Below, piece after piece: positions 26,734 through 36,196 of a DNA stretch of 64,000 nucleotides (positions are counted from its first letter, which is position 1; each line of letters starts with the position of its first letter). The position numbers were made by a program, and so were the translations under genes. The notes below the pieces were generated by a model, which was not told the DNA's origin, made no database searches, and worked only from the letters and a program-made list of their open reading frames with translations. Location: assembly GCA_024640315.1 (NCBI GenBank), contig JAHEFF010000011.1:1-64000 (forward strand), given 5' to 3'. Source of the DNA: Woeseiaceae bacterium (GTDB taxonomy: Bacteria; Pseudomonadota; Gammaproteobacteria; Steroidobacterales; Woeseiaceae).

Positions 26734-27177
26734 CTATTCAGGTACCGGGTAGGTATCGAGCGGATCGGTGACGAAACCGACCTTGTCTGCGCCAGCCTGT
26801 TGCAACAGGACCATGGCGCCTACCACGTTGCCATAGGGTACTGCCCGATCCGCTTTCACGAGTACCGCGACCCCGGGCCGGTTATTCATGACGCTGCGCG
26901 TCCTGGCAATAATTTCCTGGCTGCTCTGCGGTGCGTCTTCATCGTCGCCGATGTTGATATACAGGTTGCCGGCGGCATCGACACTCAGAACGATCGGCAC
27001 CTCGTTCGGCTCGCTCTCTATGGGTTCGGCACCGGCCTCGGGCAGCTCTACCTCGATTCCCTGCGTCAGCAATGGTGCGGTGACCATGAATATGATCAAC
27101 AGGACGAGCATAACGTCGATATAAGGCACGACGTTGATCTCGGCCATCAATTTGCGTTTCTTTAGCGGGGATGCCAT
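26734..27177 (-). CDS. tolR: Tol-Pal system protein TolR
   Basis: A 147-residue ExbD/TolR protein. The start at 27177 (MASPLKKRKLMAEINVVPYIDVMLV) is chosen over the upstream in-frame codon at 27249, because it lies one base after the tolQ stop and matches family N-termini. One membrane helix (about 18-40) carries the proton-channel aspartate in NVVPYIDVMLVLLIIFMV. The periplasmic domain ends VGFVTDPLDTYPVPE. TolR pairs with TolQ to couple proton flow to TolA movement. tolA follows 15 bases downstream. Confidence 0.94.
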   Translation of the reverse strand: MASPLKKRKLMAEINVVPYIDVMLVLLIIFMVTAPLLTQGIEVELPEAGAEPIESEPNEVPIVLSVDAAGNLYINIGDDEDAPQSSQEIIARTRSVMNNRPGVAVLVKADRAVPYGNVVGAMVLLQQAGADKVGFVTDPLDTYPVPE

Positions 27178-27178
27178 G

Positions 27179-27868
27179 TCACACCTTCCGTGATTTAGCG
27201 CGGGCGTGCCGTTGCAGGATGCTGGAAAATTCCTCGGTGAAACCGTCATAGCGAATTTCCAGCCGGATCACTTTATCGGCATAGCGGTTGTAGGCGATGA
27301 CGGCGGGAATGGCGGCAAAAAGCCCCATCGCTGTTGCGATCAGCGCCTCGGCAATCGGCCCGGCGACGGTCGCCAGTGTGACGGACTGCATATTGCCGAT
27401 TTGCATGAACGCGCTCATGATTCCCCACACCGTACCGAACAAACCAACATAAGGACTGGTGGAGCCAATAGTGGCCAGCGTCGCCAGTCCTTGCTCGAGA
27501 CGATCGACCTCGCGCATCTGCGACACTCTCATCGCGCGCCGGCATTCATCGACGATCTTTTCCGCCGTGACATCGCCGGCCTGAGCCAGACGGTTAAACT
27601 CGCGGAAACCCGCCTCGAAAATGCTGGACATGCCCTTGCTGCCACCCTTCACGCGCGTTGCACTGCGGTAAAGGGTATTGAGATCGCCACCGGACCAGAA
27701 GCTTGTTTCAAAATCGTCTGATGCGCTTTTGGTGCCCTGGATCAGCCCCCGTTTCTGGAAGATGATTCGCCACGATACAAAGGAAGCCGCCAAAAGCAGT
27801 AGCATGACCACCTGCACCGGCCAGCTTGCATCCAGTACCAGGCGCATTACGTCCATATTCATGTTCAT
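27179..27868 (-). CDS. tolQ: Tol-Pal system protein TolQ
   Basis: A 229-residue ExbB/TolQ family protein with three membrane helices (about 15-33, 135-157 and 170-190). LATIGSTSPYVGLFGTVWGIMSAF is the conserved second-helix segment and GPIAEALIATAMGLFAAIPAVIAYN the third, with the Thr/Pro residues of the proton path. The N-terminus MNMNMDVMRL is plausible; the ATG overlaps the ybgC stop by one base (TAATG). TolQ forms a pentamer around a TolR dimer. Confidence 0.95.
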   Translation of the reverse strand: MNMNMDVMRLVLDASWPVQVVMLLLLAASFVSWRIIFQKRGLIQGTKSASDDFETSFWSGGDLNTLYRSATRVKGGSKGMSSIFEAGFREFNRLAQAGDVTAEKIVDECRRAMRVSQMREVDRLEQGLATLATIGSTSPYVGLFGTVWGIMSAFMQIGNMQSVTLATVAGPIAEALIATAMGLFAAIPAVIAYNRYADKVIRLEIRYDGFTEEFSSILQRHARAKSRKV

Positions 27869-28290
27869 TACTTCTTGCCCTCAAAAATTGACGCGGGTAC
27901 GCGAAGCGGTTTTTGTGTTTCCGCATTGACGTAGGCCGCTTTGGTCATGCCTTTACAGAGCAATTCGCCGTCAAGACCATCTCTGTAGATATTCTGCTCA
28001 ATCAAAAAAGTCGCACGGGTCAAGTCAACGAGACGGGCTGTCGCAACCAGCTCATCGTTGAAGCGTGCAGGTTTAATAAATTCGGCGTTCGTGTCCACGA
28101 CAACAAAATATTTACGCTCTTCATGAAAAAGCTTGTCCTGTTCGACACCTAACGAGCGCAACCATTCCGTCCTGGCTCGTTCCATGTACTTGAAGTAATT
28201 CGCAAAGTACACGACGCCCTGGAGATCCGTGTCCTCGTAATACACGCGTATTGGCCACTCGAAAGGCTTTTCAGCAATTTCCCGGTTCAT
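27868..28290 (-). CDS. ybgC: Tol-Pal associated acyl-CoA thioesterase YbgC
   Basis: A 140-residue hot-dog-fold thioesterase, first gene of the tol-pal genes as in E. coli. The active-site segment VYYEDTDLQGVVYFANYFKYMERAR (16-40) contains catalytic Asp22, equivalent to D18 of E. coli YbgC. The enzyme hydrolyses short- and medium-chain acyl-CoA or acyl-ACP and has been linked to phospholipid synthesis. It starts 16 bases after ruvB and overlaps tolQ, so ruv and tol genes may share transcripts. Confidence 0.94.
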   Translation of the reverse strand: MNREIAEKPFEWPIRVYYEDTDLQGVVYFANYFKYMERARTEWLRSLGVEQDKLFHEERKYFVVVDTNAEFIKPARFNDELVATARLVDLTRATFLIEQNIYRDGLDGELLCKGMTKAAYVNAETQKPLRVPASIFEGKK

Positions 28291-28306
28291 ATTTCAGGGG
28301 CGCCGG

Positions 28307-29356
28307 TCAGGTTTTGTCGAACAACGGCAATTCGGGACTGGCTTGCTTCGTCGGCGACTTCAGCCCGAAATGAAGATAGGCGTTACTTGTTGCCACACGG
28401 CCTCTCGCTGTCCTCATCACAAAGCCCTGCTGAATCAGGTAGGGCTCGATGACGTCTTCGATCGTACCGCGCTCTTCGCCGACGGCAGCTGACAATGACT
28501 CGACGCCAACGGGCCCGCCATCGAACTTTTCGATGATGGTTTGCAGCAACCGGCGATCCATTGCATCAAAGCCATTGGGGTCCACCTCAAGCATGTCCAT
28601 GGCTTTGATGGCAACAGATTTTGTCACAACACCATCGGCCTCGACCTCGGCAAAGTCCCTAACACGCCGAAGAAGCCGGTTGACAATACGCGGCGTGCCG
28701 CGGGCGCGGCTCGCCAGTTGTTTTGCGCCTTCATCTTCAATGGGCAAATTCAGTATGCCGGCCGATCTGCAGGCAATATCGTGAAGTTCCGCCTCGGAAT
28801 AGAATTCCAGGCGTTGCACGATGCCAAAACGATCACGCAACGGTGACGTGAGAAGCCCGGCCCTGGTAGTGGCGCCAACCAGCGTGAATGGTGGAAGGTC
28901 CAGCTTGATTGATCGGGCTGCAGGCCCTTCGCCGATCATGATATCCAATTGAAAGTCTTCCATCGCCGGGTACAGAACCTCCTCGACGATCGGACTCAGC
29001 CGATGAATCTCGTCAACGAACAATACATCGTGGGGTTCAAGGTTGGTCAGAATCGCAGCGAGATCTCCCGGACGCTCAAGTACCGGGCCGGAGGTTTGAC
29101 GCAGCCCCACGTTCATTTCATTGGCGACGATATGAGCCAGCGTGGTCTTGCCAAGACCGGGCGGCCCAAATATCAAAACATGATCAAGCGACTCGCCGCG
29201 ATTCCTTGCCGCGGTAATAAAAATATTCATTTGCTGCTTGACGCTCGGCTGACCGACGTAATCTTCCAAACGCTTTGGCCGGATGGCGCGATCAAAGGCG
29301 CGATCCTCCTCGCGGGGAACGGCGCTTGTCAGGCGGTCATGCTCAATACTGCTCAT
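28307..29356 (-). CDS. ruvB: Holliday junction branch-migration helicase RuvB
   Basis: A 349-residue AAA+ motor. [19 protein letters not shown] (about 26-44), Walker [13 protein letters not shown] (about 64-75), Walker [10 protein letters not shown] and sensor [18 protein letters not shown] are all present. The C-terminal winged helix ends [14 protein letters not shown], after which 20 residues follow. RuvB hexamers pump DNA through RuvA-bound junctions. The gene order ruvC-ruvA-ruvB is the usual one; ruvA ends 16 bases upstream. Confidence 0.97.
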   Translation of the reverse strand: MSSIEHDRLTSAVPREEDRAFDRAIRPKRLEDYVGQPSVKQQMNIFITAARNRGESLDHVLIFGPPGLGKTTLAHIVANEMNVGLRQTSGPVLERPGDLAAILTNLEPHDVLFVDEIHRLSPIVEEVLYPAMEDFQLDIMIGEGPAARSIKLDLPPFTLVGATTRAGLLTSPLRDRFGIVQRLEFYSEAELHDIACRSAGILNLPIEDEGAKQLASRARGTPRIVNRLLRRVRDFAEVEADGVVTKSVAIKAMDMLEVDPNGFDAMDRRLLQTIIEKFDGGPVGVESLSAAVGEERGTIEDVIEPYLIQQGFVMRTARGRVATSNAYLHFGLKSPTKQASPELPLFDKT

Positions 29357-29372
29357 AGTTAGTCAGCCATCC

Positions 29373-29963
29373 CTAATTCACCGCCTGACGCAATGCGAGA
29401 CGAATGATGTCTTCTGCGGATTTGTCCGCGACGTCTATGCTCGCAAGGAGCCGTTTCACTTCCGCAGGCTTATAGCCAAGAGAGACGAGCGCGTCTATCG
29501 CTTCGCTCCTGGAATCCGACACGAGCCGCGGCGCGCCCGGTACTGCTGCAATTTGCGGTGTCTTGTCGATCTTGTCACGCATCTCAATGATCAGGCGCTC
29601 CGCCGTCTTCTTGCCCACACCCGGGATTTTGACCAGCATTGCAGTGTCCTCAAGCTGCACACACCGCTCGAAGTCAGTCGCTGACATGCCCGACAATATA
29701 GCAAGGCCCATCTTCGCGCCTACGCCGCTGACGCTCAGTAGCGTGCGAAACAACGTTTTTTCATCTTCGGTGGCAAAGCCATAAAGTGAATGGGCATTCT
29801 CGCGAACGACCAGGTGCGTGTGCAGGAACAGCTCTGAACCAACGGGCGGCAATTCGAGGAAAGTTAACATCGGGGTGTCAAGCTCATAACCGACGCCGCC
29901 GCACTCGATAATGATGCCCGGCGCTTGTTTGAAAGTCAGCCGACCACGAAGGGAGCCGATCAT
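29373..29963 (-). CDS. ruvA: Holliday junction DNA helicase subunit RuvA
   Basis: A 196-residue protein. The start at 29963 (MIGSLRGRLTFKQAPGIIIE) is chosen over an in-frame upstream codon at 30029 because it matches all RuvA N-termini and overlaps the ruvC stop by 4 bases (ATGA). Domain I (OB fold) is followed by two HhH motifs (LLSVSGVGAKMGLAIL and LVKIPGVGKKTAERLI) and the C-terminal RuvB-binding domain (EAIDALVSLGYKPAEVKRLL). RuvA tetramers bind Holliday junctions. Confidence 0.96.
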   Translation of the reverse strand: MIGSLRGRLTFKQAPGIIIECGGVGYELDTPMLTFLELPPVGSELFLHTHLVVRENAHSLYGFATEDEKTLFRTLLSVSGVGAKMGLAILSGMSATDFERCVQLEDTAMLVKIPGVGKKTAERLIIEMRDKIDKTPQIAAVPGAPRLVSDSRSEAIDALVSLGYKPAEVKRLLASIDVADKSAEDIIRLALRQAVN

Positions 29964-30481
29964 TTCAGTGCCGCAACCGCTGCAGCGCTTCCCACCACGC
30001 TTTCGAGTCGCCGCCGGTTCGCATGACACAAGGCCGCCGCAAGCGCGTCGGCTGCATCAGGCGACGGATCTCCTTCAAGCCGCAACAGATGCCGGATCAT
30101 ATGCTGTACCTGTTCTTTCGTGGCCGAGCCTGTACCAACAATCGCCTGCTTGATCTCACGCGGCGCATACTCGAAAACGTCGATCTCCAGATCAAAGGTT
30201 GCGCAAATTGCGGCGGACCGCGCGTGGCCCAGCTTGAGCGCACTCGATGGATTGCGGTGCATAAAAACGCTTTCGACAGCGACAACATCCGGTCGATACT
30301 CGCCCACGATCTCGCTTACAGCCCGAAAAATCAGCTTCAGTCGCTCCGGGAAACTGCCTTTGAGACTGTTGACTGATCCGCTGGCAACATAAACCGCCCG
30401 GTCCGCTTCGCAGTCAAGGATGCCGAAACCGGTTAGCCGGGAACCAGGATCAATCCCGAGAATCCGCTGGCGGTTAGTCAA
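29960..30481 (-). CDS. ruvC: crossover junction endodeoxyribonuclease RuvC
   Basis: A 173-residue resolvase (E. coli 173 aa). The first catalytic Asp is in LGIDPGSRLTGFG (about 8-20), Glu in VVAVESVFM and the last acidic pair in SPDAADALAAALCHA. YAPREIKQAIVGTGSATKEQVQHM is the family's DNA-binding stretch. It cuts Holliday junctions symmetrically. It begins 8 bases after yebC, the classic yebC-ruvC-ruvA-ruvB order. Confidence 0.96.
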   Translation of the reverse strand: MTNRQRILGIDPGSRLTGFGILDCEADRAVYVASGSVNSLKGSFPERLKLIFRAVSEIVGEYRPDVVAVESVFMHRNPSSALKLGHARSAAICATFDLEIDVFEYAPREIKQAIVGTGSATKEQVQHMIRHLLRLEGDPSPDAADALAAALCHANRRRLESVVGSAAAVAALK

Positions 30482-30489
30482 CTTTCATC

Positions 30490-31233
30490 TCAAAGTTCCG
30501 CCAGGACATCGTCGGGAATGTCGGCATTGCTATAGACATTTTGAACATCATCAAGATCTTCCAGGGTGTCGATCAGCTTGACCATGGTACTCGCTTTGTC
30601 GAGATCCAGTTCGGTGCTGGTATCCGCCCGCATTGTCAGCTCGGCATTTTCGGGTTCCTGACCGCTCTCGATCATCGCATCGCGAACGCATTCAAATTCC
30701 GACGGCGACGTCAGAACTTCGATGGCACCATCGTCATCCACAATGACATCCTCGGCACCGGCTTCGATTGCCGCCTCCATAACCGTGTCTTCCTCGCTAC
30801 TAGCAGGGAAACTGAGGCTCCCTACGTGCTGGAACATGTAACTCACGGAGCCATCCGCACCGAGATTGCCGCCAAATTTGGTAAACGCGTGCCGAACTTC
30901 CGCAACGGTGCGGTTCCTGTTGTCCGTCATGCAATCCACTATGACTGCGGTTCCACCGGGCCCGTAACCCTCATAACGGATTTCCTGAAAATCGTCGCCG
31001 TCCAGATCGCCTGAGCCCTTCTTGATCGCCCGCTCGATGTTGTCTTTTGGCATGCTCCTGGCTTTCGCCTTGTCGACAGCAAGTCTGAGCCGCGGATTGG
31101 ACATCAGATCGCCGCCGCCCATGCGGGCCGCAACGGTGATCTCGCGAATGAGCTTGGTGAACAGCTTGCCACGTTTCTTGTCCTGGGCGCCCTTCCTGTG
31201 CTGGATGTTCGCCCACTTGCTATGTCCTGCCAT
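30490..31233 (-). CDS. yebC: YebC/PmpR family regulatory/translation protein
   Basis: A 247-residue YebC protein. The start at 31233 ([21 protein letters not shown]) matches the invariant family N-terminus; the frame is open further upstream but without homology. Conserved blocks are [20 protein letters not shown] and [13 protein letters not shown]. YebC-family proteins bind DNA in some bacteria, and more recent work ties members to ribosome progression at proline stretches. It heads the ruv genes and lies 157 bp from the divergent relA start. Confidence 0.95.
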   Translation of the reverse strand: MAGHSKWANIQHRKGAQDKKRGKLFTKLIREITVAARMGGGDLMSNPRLRLAVDKAKARSMPKDNIERAIKKGSGDLDGDDFQEIRYEGYGPGGTAVIVDCMTDNRNRTVAEVRHAFTKFGGNLGADGSVSYMFQHVGSLSFPASSEEDTVMEAAIEAGAEDVIVDDDGAIEVLTSPSEFECVRDAMIESGQEPENAELTMRADTSTELDLDKASTMVKLIDTLEDLDDVQNVYSNADIPDDVLAEL

Positions 31234-31389
31234 ATGGTTACCAATTCCTGCGATTCGTCGTGATTCAACCTGCACGGGTGCGGCTGCGCCATCTGTGTCG
31301 CGCCATTCACGAGAATGTCATGTTTAGCCCAAAATCATGCGTATGATAACGGTTCTGAGATTTCCGCACACCACCTAAACCCGTTCCAA

Positions 31390-33522
31390 ATGTCTGTAAT
31401 CGAAGATGAATCCCGGAATCCCAACCCCGGACAGCCGGAGGTTGTTGCAGAAGCGCGAAAAATCCTCGATGCCCTGCCAGATCAGGCGTCCATGGCGGCG
31501 GTACGGCGAGAAGGCGAGGAAATCTGTGCGATTCTGAAGCCGCTGGGCCTGCCGCCGGTCCTCGATGCAGCCGTCCAACTTTATCCGCTTGCCCGCGATG
31601 GGTATCTCGATGAGAAGTCGCTGCAAAAGAGTCGCTTCCCGGAACTCGGTGAACTGGTCGCGGGACTGGTTCAGCTTGGACGCTTTGAACTGCCACCCGA
31701 CTGGACGCCGGGAGAGTCGCTGGCTGTGCAGCAATCGGAAGCCTTGCGCAAAATGCTGCTGGCCGTTGTTTCCGATGCCCGCCTTGTTGTCGCAAGAATC
31801 GGGGAGCAGCTTTATCGGTTGCGGCATGCAAAGACCGCATCGGCGGCGGCTCAGCAGGCCATTGCGATCGAAACGCAGGAAATCTACGCGCCATTGGCCA
31901 ACCGACTCGGTATCTGGCAGCTCAAATGGGAGCTCGAAGATCTGGCGTTTCGCTTTGTCGATCCGGTTACGTACAGGGACATTGCCAAAGCCCTGAAGGA
32001 AAAACGCGCCGAGCGTGAGGAGTTCATCGAGGAGGTCAAATCGACCCTGCAGAAAGAGCTATGGAATAACGGTATTCACGCGACTATTGCCGGCCGCCCG
32101 AAACATATTTTCAGCATCTGGCGAAAGATGCGGCGCAAGAATAAACCGCTTGAGCAGATATTTGATATCCGTGCAATTCGTGTCCTGGTGAACGATGTGG
32201 CCGAGTGTTACGCAGCCCTCGGCATCGTGCACAACATATGGGCCTATCTGCCGGGCGAGTTTGACGATTACATCGCGAACCCCAAAGACAACGACTATCA
32301 GTCGCTGCACACCGCGCTAATTGGTCCGGAAGGCCAGACCATTGAAATACAGATTCGCACCCACGACATGCATCGACACGCCGAGCTTGGTGTCGCCGCG
32401 CACTGGCGATACAAGGAAGGAGGTGGAAACAAGGCGGGATTTGAGCGAAAGATCCGACTGCTGCGGCACCTGCTCGAACCCACGTCGAATGACAGCGATT
32501 TGCTCGATCAAATTCGTGGCGACGTTTTTGAGGACAGGGTTTACGCGGTCAGCCCTCGCGGGGATGTTGTGGAGATGCCGGCGGATGCCACACCGCTGGA
32601 TTTTGCTTATCACGTTCACACACAGATCGGCCATCGTTGTCGCGGCGCTAAAGTGAATGGTCGCATAGTTCCCTTGACCTACAAGGTACAAAACGGCGAC
32701 AAGATAGAAATCATTACCGGTAAACTCGAGCAACCGAGCCGGGATTGGTTGAGTCCACAGCTCGGCTACCTTGCGGCGACCCGAAGCCGGACCAAGGTTC
32801 GCAACTGGTTCAGGCAGCGCGACAAGGAGCAGAACAAAAGACACGGCCGCGAAATACTGGATCGGGAATTGTCGCGCCTGAACGTGCGTGACATACCGGT
32901 AGATACCATCGCGAAACAACTCAAACTGAAAGATGCCGATGCAATGTGCATTGCCCTGGGTGCCGGCGACATTACCTCCTCCGCCATTGCCTCTGCGCTG
33001 CAGAACCTTCGCAAGGATGATCCTAAGGATGTCATCCGGAAAAGCCCTCAGCGCAAGAAGAAGGACACGAAAGGCGGCAGTATCGCTATCAGTGGCGTTG
33101 GCGACCTGTTGTATAACTTCGCGCGTTGCTGCCATCCGGTTCCTCCTGAGGACATCGCTGGCTACATAACGATCGGCAGGGGCGTAAGCATCCATCGGCA
33201 GGATTGCGGTAACTTTCTCAACCTGAGAGTGAAACACGGCGAACGAGTGATTGAGGTGGATTGGGGCGACGAATCCGACGCGATTTATCCGGCTGAGCTG
33301 CTACTGCAGGCATTTGATCGCCACGGACTGCTGCGGGACATCAGTACGATTCTGGCGGACGAACATGTGAGCGTCGACGGTGTGCAGACGGAGACCAACA
33401 AGCAAACCATGCAGGTCGAGATGAGACTGTCGATCTCGGTTCCCGGGCTGCCAACCCTGAGCAGGGTCATCGGCAGACTGGAGCAATTGCCTAATGTAAC
33501 TTCCGTCAGGCGAAACTCGTAG
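31390..33522 (+). CDS. relA: GTP pyrophosphokinase RelA
   Basis: A 710-residue long RSH protein. The hydrolase domain is degenerate (LYPLARDGYLDEKSL in place of the HD motif), so this is a synthetase-only RelA rather than SpoT. The synthetase domain runs from about 215, with GRPKHIFSIWRKMRRKN, FDIRAIRVLV and NDYQSLHTAL. A TGS domain (VYAVSPRGDVVEMPADATPLDFAYHVHTQIG), a zinc-finger/CC region (YNFARCCHPVPPEDIAGY) and a C-terminal ACT domain follow. It makes (p)ppGpp on stalled ribosomes. The start at 31390 (MSVIEDESRN) is preferred to the codon at 31315. A TATGAT hexamer lies at 31342-31347. Confidence 0.94.
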   Translation: MSVIEDESRNPNPGQPEVVAEARKILDALPDQASMAAVRREGEEICAILKPLGLPPVLDAAVQLYPLARDGYLDEKSLQKSRFPELGELVAGLVQLGRFELPPDWTPGESLAVQQSEALRKMLLAVVSDARLVVARIGEQLYRLRHAKTASAAAQQAIAIETQEIYAPLANRLGIWQLKWELEDLAFRFVDPVTYRDIAKALKEKRAEREEFIEEVKSTLQKELWNNGIHATIAGRPKHIFSIWRKMRRKNKPLEQIFDIRAIRVLVNDVAECYAALGIVHNIWAYLPGEFDDYIANPKDNDYQSLHTALIGPEGQTIEIQIRTHDMHRHAELGVAAHWRYKEGGGNKAGFERKIRLLRHLLEPTSNDSDLLDQIRGDVFEDRVYAVSPRGDVVEMPADATPLDFAYHVHTQIGHRCRGAKVNGRIVPLTYKVQNGDKIEIITGKLEQPSRDWLSPQLGYLAATRSRTKVRNWFRQRDKEQNKRHGREILDRELSRLNVRDIPVDTIAKQLKLKDADAMCIALGAGDITSSAIASALQNLRKDDPKDVIRKSPQRKKKDTKGGSIAISGVGDLLYNFARCCHPVPPEDIAGYITIGRGVSIHRQDCGNFLNLRVKHGERVIEVDWGDESDAIYPAELLLQAFDRHGLLRDISTILADEHVSVDGVQTETNKQTMQVEMRLSISVPGLPTLSRVIGRLEQLPNVTSVRRNS

Positions 33523-33529
33523 CCTGAAT

Positions 33530-34957
33530 TTATTTATTCGGAAAATTCAGTGCTTTGTTGTCAACCGCGAGCGATGCTTCGTGAACCGCTTCGGCCAGGC
33601 TTGGGTGTGCGTGAATCGTTCGTTGAATGTCCTCGGTGCTGGCCTGAAATTCCATCGCGAGCACTGCCTCCGAGATGAGTTCGCCCGCCATCGGGCCAAT
33701 GATGTGTACGCCGAGAACCTCATCGTCATCCTGTGCTGAGATGATTTTGACCATGCCAGCGGTTTGCTCCATCGCCTTGGCCCGACCACTGGCGGCAAAC
33801 GGAAATGAGCCGGTTTTGTAGGCGCGACCACTTGCCTTGACCTCTTCCTCTGTCTTTCCGACCCAGGCAATTTCCGGCGAGGTGTAGATCACGGAAGGGA
33901 TGGCGTTGTAGTTCACCTCCGCGATCTCTCCGGCGATCAGGTCAGCCGCCATAACCCCCTCCTCCGAACCTTTGTGCGCCAGCATAGGGCCACGCACGCA
34001 ATCACCAACCGCGAATACATTCTTGACTCTTGTGCGACATTCGTCATCAACGACAATAAAACCACGCTCATCCAGTTCAACGCCGCTATCGTCTGCAAAC
34101 AAGCCTTCGGTAAACGGCCGGCGCCCCACGGCAACGACGAGCTTATCAACCTCGACCTGTTGATCGCCGGAAGCATCCGTGTAATTCACAACAACGGTCT
34201 CACCTTTGCGGCTGGCCGAGGTAACGCTGGCGCCAAGATGAACAGTTAAACCCTGTTTACTGAATTGCTTTTGCGCTTCCTTGCCGATTTGCCGGTCTGC
34301 CATGAACAGAAAATCTTCCATGGCCTCAAGGACAACGACTTCAGAGCCCAGGCGGCTCCAGACGCTTCCCAACTCGAGCCCGATAACCCCGGCGCCGACG
34401 ACGCCTAATCTTCCCGGTGCCTCTTCGAAATCAAGCGCTCCCCAGGAATCGACTATCCGTTCACCGTCAAACGGCGCAATTTTCAGCTCAACTGGCGTTG
34501 AACCGGTCGCGAGTATGACGAAACGTGCTTCGAGAGTTTCTGCATCGCCATCTACCGGCGTGAATTCGACCTTCCGCCCGGCCAGTAACTTGCCATGGCC
34601 GACCAGACCTTCAACTTTGGCCGCCTTGAACAGACCAGCGATGCCGCCCGTCAGCTGCCGGACGATCGATGCCTTGCGTTTCTGCATTTTTGAAACGTCG
34701 ATGCTGACATCGCTGGCAGAAATACCGTGCTTGTTGAATTCGTGGTTGGCCCGGTGAAAAAGTTCGGACGACTCCAGCAGCGCCTTCGACGGAATGCAGC
34801 CGGCATTCAGGCAGGTACCGCCAAACGCATTCTTGCCATCCCGGTTTTGCCATTCATCAATACACGCGACACTCAGGCCGTGCTGTGCTGCGCGAATCGC
34901 GCCTATGTAGCCGGCCGGTCCCGCACCGATGACAATTACATCAAATGATCTGCTCAT
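33530..34957 (-). CDS. lpdA: dihydrolipoyl dehydrogenase (E3)
   Basis: A 475-residue flavoprotein reoxidising dihydrolipoyl groups with NAD+. The FAD motif GAGPAGYIGA (11-20), redox disulfide GGTCLNAGCIPSK (C49, C54), NAD motif GAGVIGLELGSVWSRLG and C-terminal HAHPSLAEAVHEA with the active-site His-Glu pair are present. It is the last gene of sucA-sucB-lpdA, 24 bp after sucB, so it serves the 2-oxoglutarate dehydrogenase complex at least. It converges on relA, with only 7 bp between stops. Confidence 0.96.
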   Translation of the reverse strand: MSRSFDVIVIGAGPAGYIGAIRAAQHGLSVACIDEWQNRDGKNAFGGTCLNAGCIPSKALLESSELFHRANHEFNKHGISASDVSIDVSKMQKRKASIVRQLTGGIAGLFKAAKVEGLVGHGKLLAGRKVEFTPVDGDAETLEARFVILATGSTPVELKIAPFDGERIVDSWGALDFEEAPGRLGVVGAGVIGLELGSVWSRLGSEVVVLEAMEDFLFMADRQIGKEAQKQFSKQGLTVHLGASVTSASRKGETVVVNYTDASGDQQVEVDKLVVAVGRRPFTEGLFADDSGVELDERGFIVVDDECRTRVKNVFAVGDCVRGPMLAHKGSEEGVMAADLIAGEIAEVNYNAIPSVIYTSPEIAWVGKTEEEVKASGRAYKTGSFPFAASGRAKAMEQTAGMVKIISAQDDDEVLGVHIIGPMAGELISEAVLAMEFQASTEDIQRTIHAHPSLAEAVHEASLAVDNKALNFPNK

Positions 34958-34981
34958 AAATCTCTGCCCAAAAAAATGCGT

Positions 34982-36196
34982 TCAGACCTGCAGCAGCAAG
35001 CGGCCCGGGTCCTCGAGCGAATTCTTTATACTGACGAGAAACTGTACTGCTTCCCTGCCATCAATGATGCGGTGATCGTAAGTCATGGCAAGATACATCA
35101 TCGGCCGCACGACAATCTCGCCATCAACAACCATGGGTCTCTGTTGGATAGCATGCATGCCGAGAATCGCACTTTGCGGCGGGTTCAGGATCGGCGTTGA
35201 CATCATCGAACCGAAGACGCCTCCATTGGTAATCGTAAAGGTTCCACCGGTCAGATCTTCCATGCCAATCGAACCCTCACGAACCTTTGCGGCGAACGCG
35301 TTAATTCCGCTTTCAATCTGCGCGAAGCTGAGTTGATCGACATTACGCAGGACCGGAACCATCAATCCTTTCTCTGAAGAAACCGCAACACCCAGGTCGA
35401 TGTAGTCATGATAGATAACGTCATTACCTTCAATAGAAGCGTTGACGGCGGGAAACTTTTTCAGCGCCTCAACCGCCGCTTTGGCGAAGAACGACATGAA
35501 GCCGAGTCGCACGCTGTGTTCTTTTTCGAAGGCGTCTTTATAACGGCTGCGAAGTGACATCACCTTGGTCAAATCCACTTCATTAAATGTGGTCAGCATC
35601 GCGGCGGTGTGTTGCGCCTCAACCATGCGCTCGGCAATCCGCGCCCTGAGCCTCGTCATTGGCACCCGTTGTTCATTGCGGGATGGCCCGGCGGATATCG
35701 CTCCAACCTCTAACTCTGGTGCAGGATCACCCGGCGCCACGTTTTCATCGCTGTGGCTCTTCATGTAGTCCATCACATCGGATTTCGTGATCCTGCCTTC
35801 CTTGCCCGAGCCGATAATGATCGTTGCATCCAGGTCGTGCTCCTCCAGAAGCCTGCGCACTGCAGGGCTCATTTTCGGCGCTGCCCCGCCTTCCACGACT
35901 ACTTCTGCTGGAACCGCGGCTTCCTTTTGTGCAACCGGTGCGACCGATGCAACGACATCGCCCGCCTCCAGTATGGCCAGCACGTCGCCAGCAGTGACGG
36001 TCGCGCCGTCTTTAATACGGATCTCAACAAGCGTCCCGTTTGCAGGCGCCGGAACCTCAAGCACCACTTTGTCTGTTTCCAGGTCAACCAGGTTCTCATC
36101 GCGCGAGACAGATTCACCGGGCTTCTTGTGCCAGGAAACCAGGGTTGCGTCGGTGACTGATTCCGGTAGCTGCGGAACTTTGATTTCAATTGTCAT
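34982..36196 (-). CDS. sucB: dihydrolipoyllysine-residue succinyltransferase (E2, OdhB)
   Basis: A 404-residue E2 subunit (E. coli SucB 405). One lipoyl domain with the lipoylated lysine in [13 protein letters not shown] (K43), an Ala/Val/Glu-rich linker, an E3/E1-binding domain ([34 protein letters not shown]) and the catalytic domain ending [18 protein letters not shown] with the active-site His. It forms the 24-mer core of the complex. Its ATG overlaps the sucA stop by 4 bases. Confidence 0.97.
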   Translation of the reverse strand: MTIEIKVPQLPESVTDATLVSWHKKPGESVSRDENLVDLETDKVVLEVPAPANGTLVEIRIKDGATVTAGDVLAILEAGDVVASVAPVAQKEAAVPAEVVVEGGAAPKMSPAVRRLLEEHDLDATIIIGSGKEGRITKSDVMDYMKSHSDENVAPGDPAPELEVGAISAGPSRNEQRVPMTRLRARIAERMVEAQHTAAMLTTFNEVDLTKVMSLRSRYKDAFEKEHSVRLGFMSFFAKAAVEALKKFPAVNASIEGNDVIYHDYIDLGVAVSSEKGLMVPVLRNVDQLSFAQIESGINAFAAKVREGSIGMEDLTGGTFTITNGGVFGSMMSTPILNPPQSAILGMHAIQQRPMVVDGEIVVRPMMYLAMTYDHRIIDGREAVQFLVSIKNSLEDPGRLLLQV